Source of the DNA: an uncultured bacterium
GTDB lineage: Bacteria > Bacillota > Clostridia > Lachnospirales > Lachnospiraceae
Length of the DNA stretch: 64,000 bases
NCBI GenBank assembly: GCA_905216215.1
Contig: CAJMSZ010000005.1
Span: 7,770-71,769, forward strand
Direction: 5' to 3'
Shown: positions 17,068 to 25,093 of the stretch, one piece after another
Position numbering within the stretch: position 1 is the stretch's first letter
How the letters are laid out: every line of letters starts with the position of its first letter
Notes under the pieces: model-generated
Database searches by the model: none
Seen by the model: only the letters and a program-made list of their open reading frames with translations
What the model was told of the DNA's origin: nothing
Program-made: the position numbers and the translations under genes

Positions 17068-20000
17068 ATGAAAACGTTTACTGCACCTCTTTTAGAACTG
17101 GCAGGATATGAAGAAATACAGAAAAAATATCGTACGAAATCCGGTATGACGTTGATTGGCGGTTGTGTGACTTCCCAAAAAACACATATGATATACGCAC
17201 TTAGCGATGGCTGTCCTTATACAGTCATCGTTCTTTCTGATGAAGAAAAAGCGAAAAAAATGTTGGAAGAATATCGGTTTCTGGAAGAAAATGTTTGTTT
17301 TTATCCGGCAAAAGATTTTTTGTTTTACCAGGCTGATATTCATGGAAAGGAACTGGTCCGGGAAAGAATCGAAGCAATCCGCATGATGCTGGAAAAGGGC
17401 AAAGATGGTGTTACGATCATTACTACGTTTGATGCCTTCATGGACAAAATGGTTTCGAAAGAAAACTTGCAGAAACAGATTATGACATTGAAGGCAGGGG
17501 ATGTCGTTGACCTTGAACAACTGATCTGTCAGATATCCGGTCTTGGATATGACAGGGAAGCCCAGATAAACGGACCGGGACAGTTCGCTGTGCGGGGCGG
17601 AATTCTGGACATTTATCCACTGACCGAAGAGCTTCCCATTCGAATGGAATTCTGGGGAGATGAGATTGATTCTATCCGTACTTTTGATGTGGACAGTCAG
17701 CGTTCCGTGGAAAATTTGCAGGAAATCACGATTTATCCGGGTGATGAGAGTAAAAATGGAAAAAATGTCTCTTTCCTGGATTATTTCCCTGAGAGCGATA
17801 CGGCATTATTTCTGGATGAACCTGTGAGACTGCTGGAGAGAGGGCAGCAGGTAGAAGATGAAGTGCGAAAAGCAAATGAAATGCGGTCACTTGATTGGGA
17901 AGAAAAGGGAATTGCCAGCGAGGAACCGCAGTTTTATAGTACGGAAGAAGTTGCTAAGAAAGTAAATCGTTTCTCGTCTGTTGGCCTTTCGGCTTTGGAA
18001 AATAAACATAAATATTTTCAAATAAATGAAATATATAATATTCAGACGAAAAGTGTAAATCCATACAATAACAGTTTTGAAATGCTGACAAAGGATTTGT
18101 CACGCTTGAAGAGAAGTAAATACCGGGTGGTACTCATTTCCGGTTCCCGCACCAGAGCAAAACGTCTGGCAGAGGATTTGCGGGATTATGATCTTAGCAG
18201 TTTTTATAGTGATACTCCGGAACGGGAAGTGAAACCGGGAGAGATTATGGTCTGCTATGGACATGTTGAAGTTGGTTATGAGTACCCCATGATCAAATAT
18301 ATGGTAATTTCGGAGACAGACATCTTCGGAAAACATAAGAAAAAAAAGAAGAAACGGAAGACTTATGAAGGACAGAAGATTCAGGATTTTACAGATTTAA
18401 AACCAGGTGATTATGTGGTTCATGAGAATCATGGATTGGGAATTTACCGGGGAATCGAGAAAATTGAAGTAGACAAGGTTGTAAAGGATTATATGAAAAT
18501 TTCCTATGCAGATGGTGGAAATCTCTACATTCTTGCAACCCAGCTTGACCTGATTCAAAAATATGCAAGTGCTGATGCAAAGAAGCCTAAGCTGAATAAG
18601 TTAGGTGGACAGGAATGGAATCGTACCAAGAAAAAGGTGCGGGGAGCAGTGCAGCAGATTGCAAAAGATTTGGTGGAACTTTACGCGACCAGACAGGAAA
18701 AAACAGGTTTTATCTATGAACAGGATACGGTATGGCAGAGGGAATTTGAAGAAATGTTTCCTTTTGAAGAGACCGAAGATCAGCTCCTTGCCATTGAGGC
18801 TGTCAAGAAGGATATGGAAAGTCCTAAAATTATGGACAGACTAATCTGCGGAGACGTTGGCTTTGGCAAAACAGAGATTGCTGTGCGTGCTGCGTTTAAG
18901 GCGGTACAGGAGAACAAACAGGTCGTATATCTGGTGCCGACAACTATTTTGGCGCAACAGCACTATAACACTTTTGTACAGAGAATGAAGGATTTTCCGG
19001 TTCGGGTGGATTTGCTCTGCCGTTTTCGGACTCCATTGGAACAGAAGAAAACTCTGGATGATTTGACAAAAGGACAGGTCGATATCGTAATAGGAACACA
19101 CCGGGTTCTGAGTAAGGATGTGCAGTTTAAAGATTTAGGTCTTCTAATCATTGACGAGGAACAGCGTTTCGGGGTACAGCATAAGGAAAAGATTAAGAAA
19201 TTGAAAGATAATGTAGATGTGTTGACTCTGACTGCCACACCGATTCCGCGAACCCTGCATATGAGTTTGATTGGAATCCGTGATATGAGTGTACTTGAAG
19301 AAGCACCGGTAGATCGTATGCCTATTCAGACATATGTCATGGAATATAATGATGAAATGGTGCGTGAAGCCATTGAACGTGAACTTTCCAGACAAGGACA
19401 AGTCTACTATGTCTATAATAAGGTAAAGGATATTGCGGAAATCACCGATAGGATTCAGAAGCTGGTGCCAGATGCAAATGTATCGTTTGCACATGGACAG
19501 ATGGGTGAACGACAACTGGAAAATATCATGTATGATTTCATCAATGGGGAAATCGATGTTCTGGTATCTACAACGATTATTGAGACAGGGCTTGATATTC
19601 CAAATGCCAATACTATTATTATTCATGATTCTGATAAGATGGGACTTTCCCAGCTCTACCAGCTTAGAGGACGTGTGGGACGCTCCAACCGTATGGCATA
19701 TGCATTTTTGCTATATCGAAGAGATAAACTCCTGAAAGAGGTTGCAGAGAAGAGATTAACTGCAATCAGGGAGTTTACGGATTTGGGTTCCGGTGTCAAG
19801 ATTGCCATGCGTGATTTGGAAATACGTGGAGCAGGAAATCTGTTGGGGGAAGAACAGCATGGGCATATGGAAGCAGTTGGATATGACTTGTATTGTAAGA
19901 TGCTAAATGAAGCGGTAAAGCATTTGAAGGGAGAACTGCCGGAGGATGTATACACAACAACGATAGATATCAATATCGATGCTTATATTCCAAATTCTTA

Positions 20001-20415
20001 TATTGCAAACGAATATCAGAAACTGGATATTTACAAGAGGATTGCGGCTATTGAAACCGAGGAAGAACGGGATGATATGCTTGAGGAACTGATAGACCGT
20101 TTCGGTGAACCACCGAAGAAAGTGCAGCAGCTTCTCCGGATTGCACAACTGAAAGCAGAAGCTCACAAAGGATATATTGTATCAATTGAGCAAAAGGGAG
20201 AACGGTATATTTTTACCATGTATGAAAAGGCGAAGGTCAATGCGGCAGCCATTCCTGTTTTGCTTCAGAAGTATAAAGGAGACTTGACTTTTAAGGTTGA
20301 GGAGAATCCTTATTTCGTTTATCAGAAACGGAAGAAAGGAAAGAAAGAGAAGGATGAGCAGGTCATTGAAAATGTGAGCGCGGTGATAGAGGATATCATT
20401 TCTTTGGCGCAATAG
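17068..20415 (+). CDS. mfd: Transcription-repair coupling factor Mfd
   Basis: ATP-dependent translocase that removes RNA polymerase stalled at DNA lesions and recruits UvrA. Domain order over 1115 residues: UvrB-like N-terminal module (about 1-350), the RNA polymerase interaction domain (LKPGDYVVHENHGLGIYRGI, about 443-463), the two RecA-like motor domains with Walker A GDVGFGKTE near 594 and DEEQ box near 695, the TRG-type region and a C-terminal D7 domain. Length is slightly shorter than B. subtilis Mfd (1177). It follows pth by 13 bp and probably shares its transcript. Confidence 0.98.
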   Translation: MKTFTAPLLELAGYEEIQKKYRTKSGMTLIGGCVTSQKTHMIYALSDGCPYTVIVLSDEEKAKKMLEEYRFLEENVCFYPAKDFLFYQADIHGKELVRERIEAIRMMLEKGKDGVTIITTFDAFMDKMVSKENLQKQIMTLKAGDVVDLEQLICQISGLGYDREAQINGPGQFAVRGGILDIYPLTEELPIRMEFWGDEIDSIRTFDVDSQRSVENLQEITIYPGDESKNGKNVSFLDYFPESDTALFLDEPVRLLERGQQVEDEVRKANEMRSLDWEEKGIASEEPQFYSTEEVAKKVNRFSSVGLSALENKHKYFQINEIYNIQTKSVNPYNNSFEMLTKDLSRLKRSKYRVVLISGSRTRAKRLAEDLRDYDLSSFYSDTPEREVKPGEIMVCYGHVEVGYEYPMIKYMVISETDIFGKHKKKKKKRKTYEGQKIQDFTDLKPGDYVVHENHGLGIYRGIEKIEVDKVVKDYMKISYADGGNLYILATQLDLIQKYASADAKKPKLNKLGGQEWNRTKKKVRGAVQQIAKDLVELYATRQEKTGFIYEQDTVWQREFEEMFPFEETEDQLLAIEAVKKDMESPKIMDRLICGDVGFGKTEIAVRAAFKAVQENKQVVYLVPTTILAQQHYNTFVQRMKDFPVRVDLLCRFRTPLEQKKTLDDLTKGQVDIVIGTHRVLSKDVQFKDLGLLIIDEEQRFGVQHKEKIKKLKDNVDVLTLTATPIPRTLHMSLIGIRDMSVLEEAPVDRMPIQTYVMEYNDEMVREAIERELSRQGQVYYVYNKVKDIAEITDRIQKLVPDANVSFAHGQMGERQLENIMYDFINGEIDVLVSTTIIETGLDIPNANTIIIHDSDKMGLSQLYQLRGRVGRSNRMAYAFLLYRRDKLLKEVAEKRLTAIREFTDLGSGVKIAMRDLEIRGAGNLLGEEQHGHMEAVGYDLYCKMLNEAVKHLKGELPEDVYTTTIDINIDAYIPNSYIANEYQKLDIYKRIAAIETEEERDDMLEELIDRFGEPPKKVQQLLRIAQLKAEAHKGYIVSIEQKGERYIFTMYEKAKVNAAAIPVLLQKYKGDLTFKVEENPYFVYQKRKKGKKEKDEQVIENVSAVIEDIISLAQ

Positions 20416-20437
20416 TGTGCATTTTTTGTGAAAATGA

Positions 20438-20476
20438 TTGCGGTATGATGAAAAAAAAGGTATACTGAACCAGTAT
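20438..20476 (+). promoter_or_regulatory. Promoter with overlapping palindrome before the PrsA/SurA-like gene
   Basis: TTGCGG (20438-20443), 16 bp, TATACT (20460-20465) is a moderate sigma-A promoter. The -10 lies in a perfect inverted repeat, TATACTG-AAC-CAGTATA (20460-20476), which could be an operator or a short 5' hairpin. Confidence 0.5.
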
Positions 20477-20519
20477 ATGGAAAAATGTATACGGAAGCAT
20501 TAAGGAGGAAGATAGTTAG

Positions 20520-21620
20520 ATGAAGACAAGATTCGCGGCATTAGCTATTGCGGCAGCTATGGCTGTATCTGCTTTAACCGGATGTGGGAGCGGAAATTTA
20601 AACAGTGATGACGTAGTAGCAGAGTTTGGAGATACAAAGATTAAGGCAGGTGTGGCTGAGTTCTATGCGAGATACCAGCAGGCAAGCTATGAGACCTATT
20701 ATATGCGATATTACGGAGAGGATATGTGGACCAAAGAAGTCAGTGATGGAAACACATATGAAGACAGTGTGAAGAATAATGCGTTAGATACATTGAAAAC
20801 CATGTATGTGCTGGAAACACATATGGATGAATATAAGGTGGAATATACTTCGGATGATGAGGCAGCTGTAGAGAAAGCAGCACAGGCATTTGTGGATGCC
20901 AATGACGAAGAAGCTTTGAGTGCATCGGCAGGAGATCTGGAAAACGTAAAAGAAGTTCTGAAGCTCATTACAATTCAGAGAAAGATGTATAATGCAATGA
21001 TTGAAGATGCAGATACAGATGTTTCTGATGAGGAAGCAGCACAGAAGAGTATGAATTATGTATTCTTTTCGTTTGAAACAAAGGATGATTCAGGTAATAA
21101 AACAACATTAAGTGATGATGAAAAAGTGACTCTGAAGGAAACGGCAATGAATTTCCAGACAGAAGTGGCAGAAGGAACTAAGACATTTGAAGAGTGCGCA
21201 GAGGAAGCGGGTGTGGAAGCACAGACAGCTACTTTTGATTCTGATTCTACTTCTCCAACTACAGACCTTATTAAGGCAGCAGATGTACTTGGTGAAGGTC
21301 AGGCTACGGACGTAATCGAGACGGACAGTGGATATTATGTAGCAAAGGTTACAAGCATGCTTGACAGAGAAGCTACAGACGCAAAAAAGACTTCTATTGT
21401 TTCAGAGCGTCAGCAGACACTGTACAATGACCTTTGTAAAGAATGGGTAGACGATGCAGATATTACCGTACATGAAAATGTATGGAAGAAACTGGATTTT
21501 ACAAAGCATGGTGTTACAATGAAGACTCAGTCAAGTACAGATGATACAGAGAATACCAAATCTGAAACCAATACAGACTCGGAATCTGGTACAGAAAGCA
21601 ATTCAAACACAGAAAAATAG
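20520..21620 (+). CDS. Lipoprotein with SurA/PrsA-like foldase architecture
   Basis: An exported lipoprotein of 366 residues. The signal peptide ends in a lipobox (SALTGC, lipidated Cys at about residue 22). A helical SurA-N-like segment with aromatic-rich YARYQQASYETYYMRYYG follows, then a parvulin-type region (about 185-310) and a Ser/Thr/Glu-rich C-terminal tail (TDTENTKSETNTDSESG). Such proteins assist folding of secreted proteins outside the membrane; whether the parvulin domain is catalytically active cannot be judged by eye. It lies downstream of mfd but has its own promoter and terminator. Confidence 0.8.
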   Translation: MKTRFAALAIAAAMAVSALTGCGSGNLNSDDVVAEFGDTKIKAGVAEFYARYQQASYETYYMRYYGEDMWTKEVSDGNTYEDSVKNNALDTLKTMYVLETHMDEYKVEYTSDDEAAVEKAAQAFVDANDEEALSASAGDLENVKEVLKLITIQRKMYNAMIEDADTDVSDEEAAQKSMNYVFFSFETKDDSGNKTTLSDDEKVTLKETAMNFQTEVAEGTKTFEECAEEAGVEAQTATFDSDSTSPTTDLIKAADVLGEGQATDVIETDSGYYVAKVTSMLDREATDAKKTSIVSERQQTLYNDLCKEWVDDADITVHENVWKKLDFTKHGVTMKTQSSTDDTENTKSETNTDSESGTESNSNTEK

Positions 21621-21628
21621 AACGTATG

Positions 21629-21656
21629 GGAAGCCTCAAAAGGGCTTCCTATTTTC
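21629..21656 (+). terminator. Intrinsic terminator after the lipoprotein gene
   Basis: GGAAGCC (21629-21635) and GGCTTCC (21643-21649) pair around a 7-nt loop, followed by TATTTT. The short stem is GC-rich enough for termination. Confidence 0.75.
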
Positions 21657-21704
21657 ATTCTACTTATAAAAAACTGAAAATTATAAAAATATTTTAAAAT
21701 TGTA

Positions 21705-21733
21705 TTGACAAATATGAATTTCGGGAGTATTAT
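21705..21733 (+). promoter_or_regulatory. Strong sigma-A promoter in front of a non-coding unit
   Basis: A perfect TTGACA (21705-21710), a 17-bp spacer, and TATTAT (21728-21733). The next recognisable protein gene starts 400 bp later, beyond an intrinsic terminator, so this promoter appears to drive a short separate transcript. Confidence 0.8.
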
Positions 21734-21784
21734 ATAGACATAAAAAGAAAGACAGATAGAAAGAAAAGAATTTAAGAAAAGGAA

Positions 21785-21858
21785 GGTACGGACCACCAGA
21801 AACATAACATTTAAACCCAAACAAATTAATAGAAAGTGAAGGTATGGACCACCAGAAA
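21785..21858 (+). repeat. Direct repeat GGTAYGGACCACCAGAAA, two copies 56 bp apart
   Basis: Copies at 21785-21802 and 21841-21858 differ only at one pyrimidine (C in the first, T in the second). The T in the second copy creates an ATG. Surrounding sequence is A/G-rich but not otherwise duplicated. Confidence 0.9.
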
Positions 21859-21952
21859 GGTAAGATGAAGTCAGTTAAAGGAGAAAAATGAAAGGTAGGT
21901 ATACGTTAATAGTTATACTAAAAGGTTGAGAGAATGATTAGGGCAGTTTCAT

Positions 21953-21997
21953 AAAGAAGAGTATCAAAGGAAAGAATTTGGTACTCTTCTTTTTTCG
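21953..21997 (+). terminator. Intrinsic terminator of the candidate small RNA
   Basis: AAAGAAGAGTA (21953-21963) pairs with TACTCTTCTTT (21982-21992). The stem extends through a T-G wobble and CAAA/TTTG to 16 bp with an 8-nt loop, followed by a T tract up to 21995. Confidence 0.9.
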
Positions 21998-22058
21998 TGC
22001 AGAAAAACAGATTCGTAGGAGAAGCTCATTATATAAATTTGAAAAGAAAGTGAAATAG

Positions 22059-22088
22059 TTGCAGTGTCTGGAAAAAATGTGCTATAAT
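22059..22088 (+). promoter_or_regulatory. Predicted sigma-A promoter
   Basis: TTGCAG (22059-22064), an 18-bp spacer and TATAAT (22083-22088), 47 bp before the start of the next gene. Confidence 0.55.
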
Positions 22089-22135
22089 GTGCGGTATGGG
22101 GAAATGGATGATACGAAAGAAAGGGGAAATAAAAG

Positions 22136-22936
22136 ATGGACTTTTTGATTTTGATTGCTGTGGCGGTTATTTCCGTTTTACTTTGCTTTCTTGGCATAAA
22201 AATGATGCGTATTTTTAATGCTGTGGCGGGGGCGCTGCTTGGAGCCGGAATTGCGTACACAGCGTTAAGTTTTGTACAGGTAGATACACGGACGCAGTGG
22301 ATTATTATTGGAATTTCTGCACTGATTCTTGCAATTTTGGCAGGTGTAGTGAAGAAGGTGGGATGCTTTTTATTCAGTATTGTTGGTATTACCGGAATGC
22401 TGTCTTATGTACTCAATGCTTCACCGAATGCAAACAACTGGCTGCTTTATGCAATTAGTGGTGGTGTGGCAATGTTAGTTGCCCTTCTTGGAATCAAATG
22501 GATGAATCCAATTTATATTATTTCAGGTGCATTTGCAGGTGGAATTGGAATTGGAAGTGTACTTCTGAAGCTTCCGCTTCCAGATGTGAGCAACCCTTTT
22601 CTTTTGAAACTTGGTATGTATGCAATTCCTGTTTTAATTGGATGTGTGGTGCAGTTTATCCTGAAGTCAAGAGAGATTGGAAGAAAAGAGGCCAAGCATT
22701 CGGCAGAAGTGAAAAAAGAAATTTCCATGGAAGAAGAAGTGGAGAATGCAAGGGCTCTTTTTGATGATACGGTAGAAGACTTAGATGAGGATTTTGATAC
22801 GGATTTTATTGATGATATGGAAGATGTAGATGAGCGTGATGTGGAGGTTATTTCAGATACGATAGATACAGAAGATGATGACATAGATTATATAGACATT
22901 GATAGTGCTACGGAAGATGTAGATGTGGAAGAATAG
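22136..22936 (+). CDS. Multi-pass membrane protein with acidic C-terminal tail (TMEM198/DUF4203-like)
   Basis: A 266-residue protein with about seven hydrophobic segments in the first 185 residues, rich in small residues (AVAGALLGAGIAY, SGAFAGGIGIGS). This Gly-rich repeated-helix pattern resembles the DUF4203/TMEM198-like family. After a basic stretch (KSREIGRKEAKHSAEVKKE) comes an unusually acidic tail, about 60 residues dominated by Asp and Glu (for example DDTVEDLDEDFDTDFIDD). Function unknown. It precedes the PHP gene by 18 bp, so the two are co-transcribed. Confidence 0.75.
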   Translation: MDFLILIAVAVISVLLCFLGIKMMRIFNAVAGALLGAGIAYTALSFVQVDTRTQWIIIGISALILAILAGVVKKVGCFLFSIVGITGMLSYVLNASPNANNWLLYAISGGVAMLVALLGIKWMNPIYIISGAFAGGIGIGSVLLKLPLPDVSNPFLLKLGMYAIPVLIGCVVQFILKSREIGRKEAKHSAEVKKEISMEEEVENARALFDDTVEDLDEDFDTDFIDDMEDVDERDVEVISDTIDTEDDDIDYIDIDSATEDVDVEE

Positions 22937-22954
22937 AAAGGTGTATGATTTGAC

Positions 22955-23788
22955 ATGAAGATAGATATGCACTGTCATGTGAAGGAAGGCTCCATAGACA
23001 GCAGAGTTGCAATAGAAGAGTATATTCGCAGACTGCAGGAAAAAGGAATTGACGGGATGCTGGTGACTGATCATGATACCTATAGAGGATTCCGCTATTG
23101 GCAGAACCATATAAAGGGGAAAAAATATCGAGATTTTGTTGTTCTGAAGGGAATTGAGTATGACACTGTGGATGCGGGACATGTTCTGATTATTATGCCA
23201 CAGGGTGTGGAAATGAAACTTCTGGAGATGCGTGGACTGCCACTTGCACAGTTGGTTGCCTGTGTCCATCATCATGGTGGAATCTGTGGAGCAGCTCATC
23301 CGTGTGGGGAAAAGTATCTTAGCTTTACCAATACGAAATGCTGGCGCAAGACTCCGGAACTGTTGGAAAAATTCGATTTTATTGAGGTGTTTAATGCCTG
23401 TGAGACAGAAGAATCCAATGCCGGAGCAAAGTATCTTGCAGAGCAGTACGATAAGCCGGGAACCGGAGGAAGTGACGCGCATAAACCGGATTGTGCCGGA
23501 ATGGCATATACGGAATTTCCCAAACCAATTAAGACGGAACTGGATTTAATTATGCAGATTAGGGCGAAAGAGAACATCAAGGCTGGGGGCAGTATCTATA
23601 CCAAAGTATCCAGAGATAAGCTGGGAAAGTGTAAAAGTCTATATTCCTATTCGTTCTGGGTGTATAATAACGCAGGAGCTCTTTGGAAGAAAATGGGACG
23701 GAAGCATCGGATACATGATGAACATCCAATTGATCCTATAGATCCTATCGAAATTCCATATTTGAAAAAGATTAAGAGAAAACATTAA
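22955..23788 (+). CDS. PHP-domain metal-dependent phosphoesterase
   Basis: A 277-residue cytoplasmic protein of the polymerase and histidinol phosphatase (PHP) family. Metal-ligand motifs are visible: MHCHVKEG at residues 5-12, TDHD near 40, the GIEY Glu near 67, VHHHGG and AHPCGE near 107-120, and GSDAHKP near 170, which is the standard set. Related stand-alone PHP proteins hydrolyse nucleotide 3',5'-bisphosphates or oligonucleotides; the substrate here is not determined by sequence. It shares a transcript with the acidic-tail membrane protein and ends at a strong terminator. Confidence 0.88.
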   Translation: MKIDMHCHVKEGSIDSRVAIEEYIRRLQEKGIDGMLVTDHDTYRGFRYWQNHIKGKKYRDFVVLKGIEYDTVDAGHVLIIMPQGVEMKLLEMRGLPLAQLVACVHHHGGICGAAHPCGEKYLSFTNTKCWRKTPELLEKFDFIEVFNACETEESNAGAKYLAEQYDKPGTGGSDAHKPDCAGMAYTEFPKPIKTELDLIMQIRAKENIKAGGSIYTKVSRDKLGKCKSLYSYSFWVYNNAGALWKKMGRKHRIHDEHPIDPIDPIEIPYLKKIKRKH

Positions 23789-23808
23789 AGTGTATAAAGA
23801 AATGCATG

Positions 23809-23837
23809 AAAAAGTTCACCCTTCGGTGAACTTTTTT
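23809..23837. terminator. Bidirectional intrinsic terminator
   Basis: AAAAGTTCACC and GGTGAACTTTT pair across a CTTC loop (23821-23824), with A-run and T-run flanks on either side. It serves the PHP gene and the convergent minus-strand gene. Confidence 0.93.
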
Positions 23838-23841
23838 ATGC

Positions 23842-24693
23842 TTATTTTTTAATAGTTGGTAATTTCTTTCGGATTTCTTCCAACATTTCTTTGTAAGAAC
23901 GGCTTTGCATATTAGGGAAAGCTTTTACAATACGACGCTGTGTGACTGGAAGTCCTGTTTCGATACTCTTGAATTTGCTGCGAAGTACAGTAATTCGTTC
24001 TTTCATTTCGTCTGTAATACCATCCAGAGTGTCAGTAAGTTCTTCCTGCTTGGTTGAAATGGATACTTTCAAATCTTCTTCTTTCCCAATTGCGGTAATG
24101 GTGCTTTTGTAAATATTTTCACCTATCTTATCTGAGATCTCATGAAGCTCATCTGCAATTTCCTGCATCTTTGCCAGACGTTTATTCAGCTTGAGAATTT
24201 CAGAAGCTGTAATGTAGAGGTCTGCAAACATGGAAATGCTAAGAATGACAAGAACGACCATTGTCAAGGTCACCGGTAGACGAAATACGCATCTCTGAAT
24301 GAATGGATGAATCACAGATACAATTGCTACGCAGAACACACCCCAGATTAATGAGAAAAGTAAACAAATATATCCGTTTAAATTGAGGGGCATATTGGAA
24401 TAATCCCACCACTTGTGATGAAACAGTTTTTCCAACAGAAATCCGGTTAGCCATTCCAGTGCCGATACAAGGATAACGCTGGAGATATATAAAAGGATAA
24501 AATTGGATTCGAATGGTTTCAGTAAGTAGACAACTGAGCATACTCCAAATCCATAAATCGGACAAATGGGTCCGTTCAGGAATCCACGGTTGACAAATGT
24601 GCGCTCTTTCCAGGCGGCAAATGCAACTTCTGTGCACCAGCCCAAGAAACCATAAATAAAGAAAAATTGGACGAAATAATAAAATTCTGACAT
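23842..24693 (-). CDS. Putative type IV ABC-transporter-like membrane protein with cytoplasmic coiled coil
   Basis: A 283-residue protein. The first 160 residues contain about five membrane segments with motifs FIYGFLGWCTEVAFAAW, RGFLNGPICPIYGFG and LEWLTGFLLEKLFHHKWWDYS. These are characteristic of the 'putative ABC-transporter type IV' family (PF06541-like), common in Firmicutes. A charged helical C-terminal region of about 120 residues likely forms a coiled coil. The start is ATG 24693, five bases after a GGAGG SD; an in-frame GTG two codons upstream overlaps that SD. No ATPase gene is adjacent and its transport function is unproven. Confidence 0.8.
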   Translation of the reverse strand: MSEFYYFVQFFFIYGFLGWCTEVAFAAWKERTFVNRGFLNGPICPIYGFGVCSVVYLLKPFESNFILLYISSVILVSALEWLTGFLLEKLFHHKWWDYSNMPLNLNGYICLLFSLIWGVFCVAIVSVIHPFIQRCVFRLPVTLTMVVLVILSISMFADLYITASEILKLNKRLAKMQEIADELHEISDKIGENIYKSTITAIGKEEDLKVSISTKQEELTDTLDGITDEMKERITVLRSKFKSIETGLPVTQRRIVKAFPNMQSRSYKEMLEEIRKKLPTIKK

Positions 24694-24804
24694 AGACACC
24701 TCCTCGTAAGTATGAGATTAATTATAAACAGAAAAGAAGAAAATGTAAACCATTATAAGTTATTTGTAATTTGGACAAAAACGAGAAAAAATTTCAATAA
24801 ATTC

Positions 24805-24832
24805 TTGCGACAGGGAAGGAGATGGGTATAAT
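24805..24832 (+). promoter_or_regulatory. Predicted promoter of feoAB
   Basis: TTGCGA (24805-24810), a 16-bp spacer and a perfect TATAAT (24827-24832), 28 bp before the feoA start. No clear Fur or DtxR palindrome is seen by eye. Confidence 0.55.
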
Positions 24833-24859
24833 GAAATGTAGAACAAAGGAGAAGAAACT

Positions 24860-25093
24860 ATGAATTTAAAAGAAGGAAGAAACAAAGGAAGATATACTGT
24901 GAAAGCGATTAAGATAGAGCAGAATCTGGAACGGAGACTGGAAGCCCTTGGACTTACAGAAGGAAGTTCCATCTTGGTGTTAAATAATGATAAGAAGGGA
25001 GCGCTTACAGTGAAGTTCCGTGGAACCCGTTTTGCCATGGGTCGAAGAATTGCAGAGCACATCTATGTAGAGGAGGTATCTGTAGATGAGTAG
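24860..25093 (+). CDS. feoA: Ferrous iron transport protein FeoA
   Basis: A 77-residue SH3-like cytoplasmic protein that supports FeoB-mediated Fe(II) uptake. It shows the family pattern (ERRLEALGLTEGSSILVLNND, then VKFRGTRFAMGRRIAEHIYVE). The last codons overlap the feoB start by 8 bp, indicating translational coupling. Confidence 0.95.
   Translation: MNLKEGRNKGRYTVKAIKIEQNLERRLEALGLTEGSSILVLNNDKKGALTVKFRGTRFAMGRRIAEHIYVEEVSVDE

Larger units (their letters stand above)
21740..21997 (+). ncRNA. Candidate small RNA, about 255 nt, of no recognised family
   Basis: This occupies most of the 515-bp gap between the lipoprotein gene and the next gene. It begins at a strong promoter and ends at a strong terminator (21953-21997). 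Inside is an 18-base motif, GGTAYGGACCACCAGAAA, present twice exactly 56 bp apart (21785-21802 and 21841-21858). No normal gene is present. Two tiny overlapping frames exist: ATG 21844 (MDHQKGKMKSVKGEK, which uses the second motif copy as its start) and ATG 21888 (MKGRYTLIVILKG, with SD AAAGGAG). It could be a regulatory RNA, a leader-peptide RNA or both. I do not match it to 6S, SRP, tmRNA or RNase P. Confidence 0.6.
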
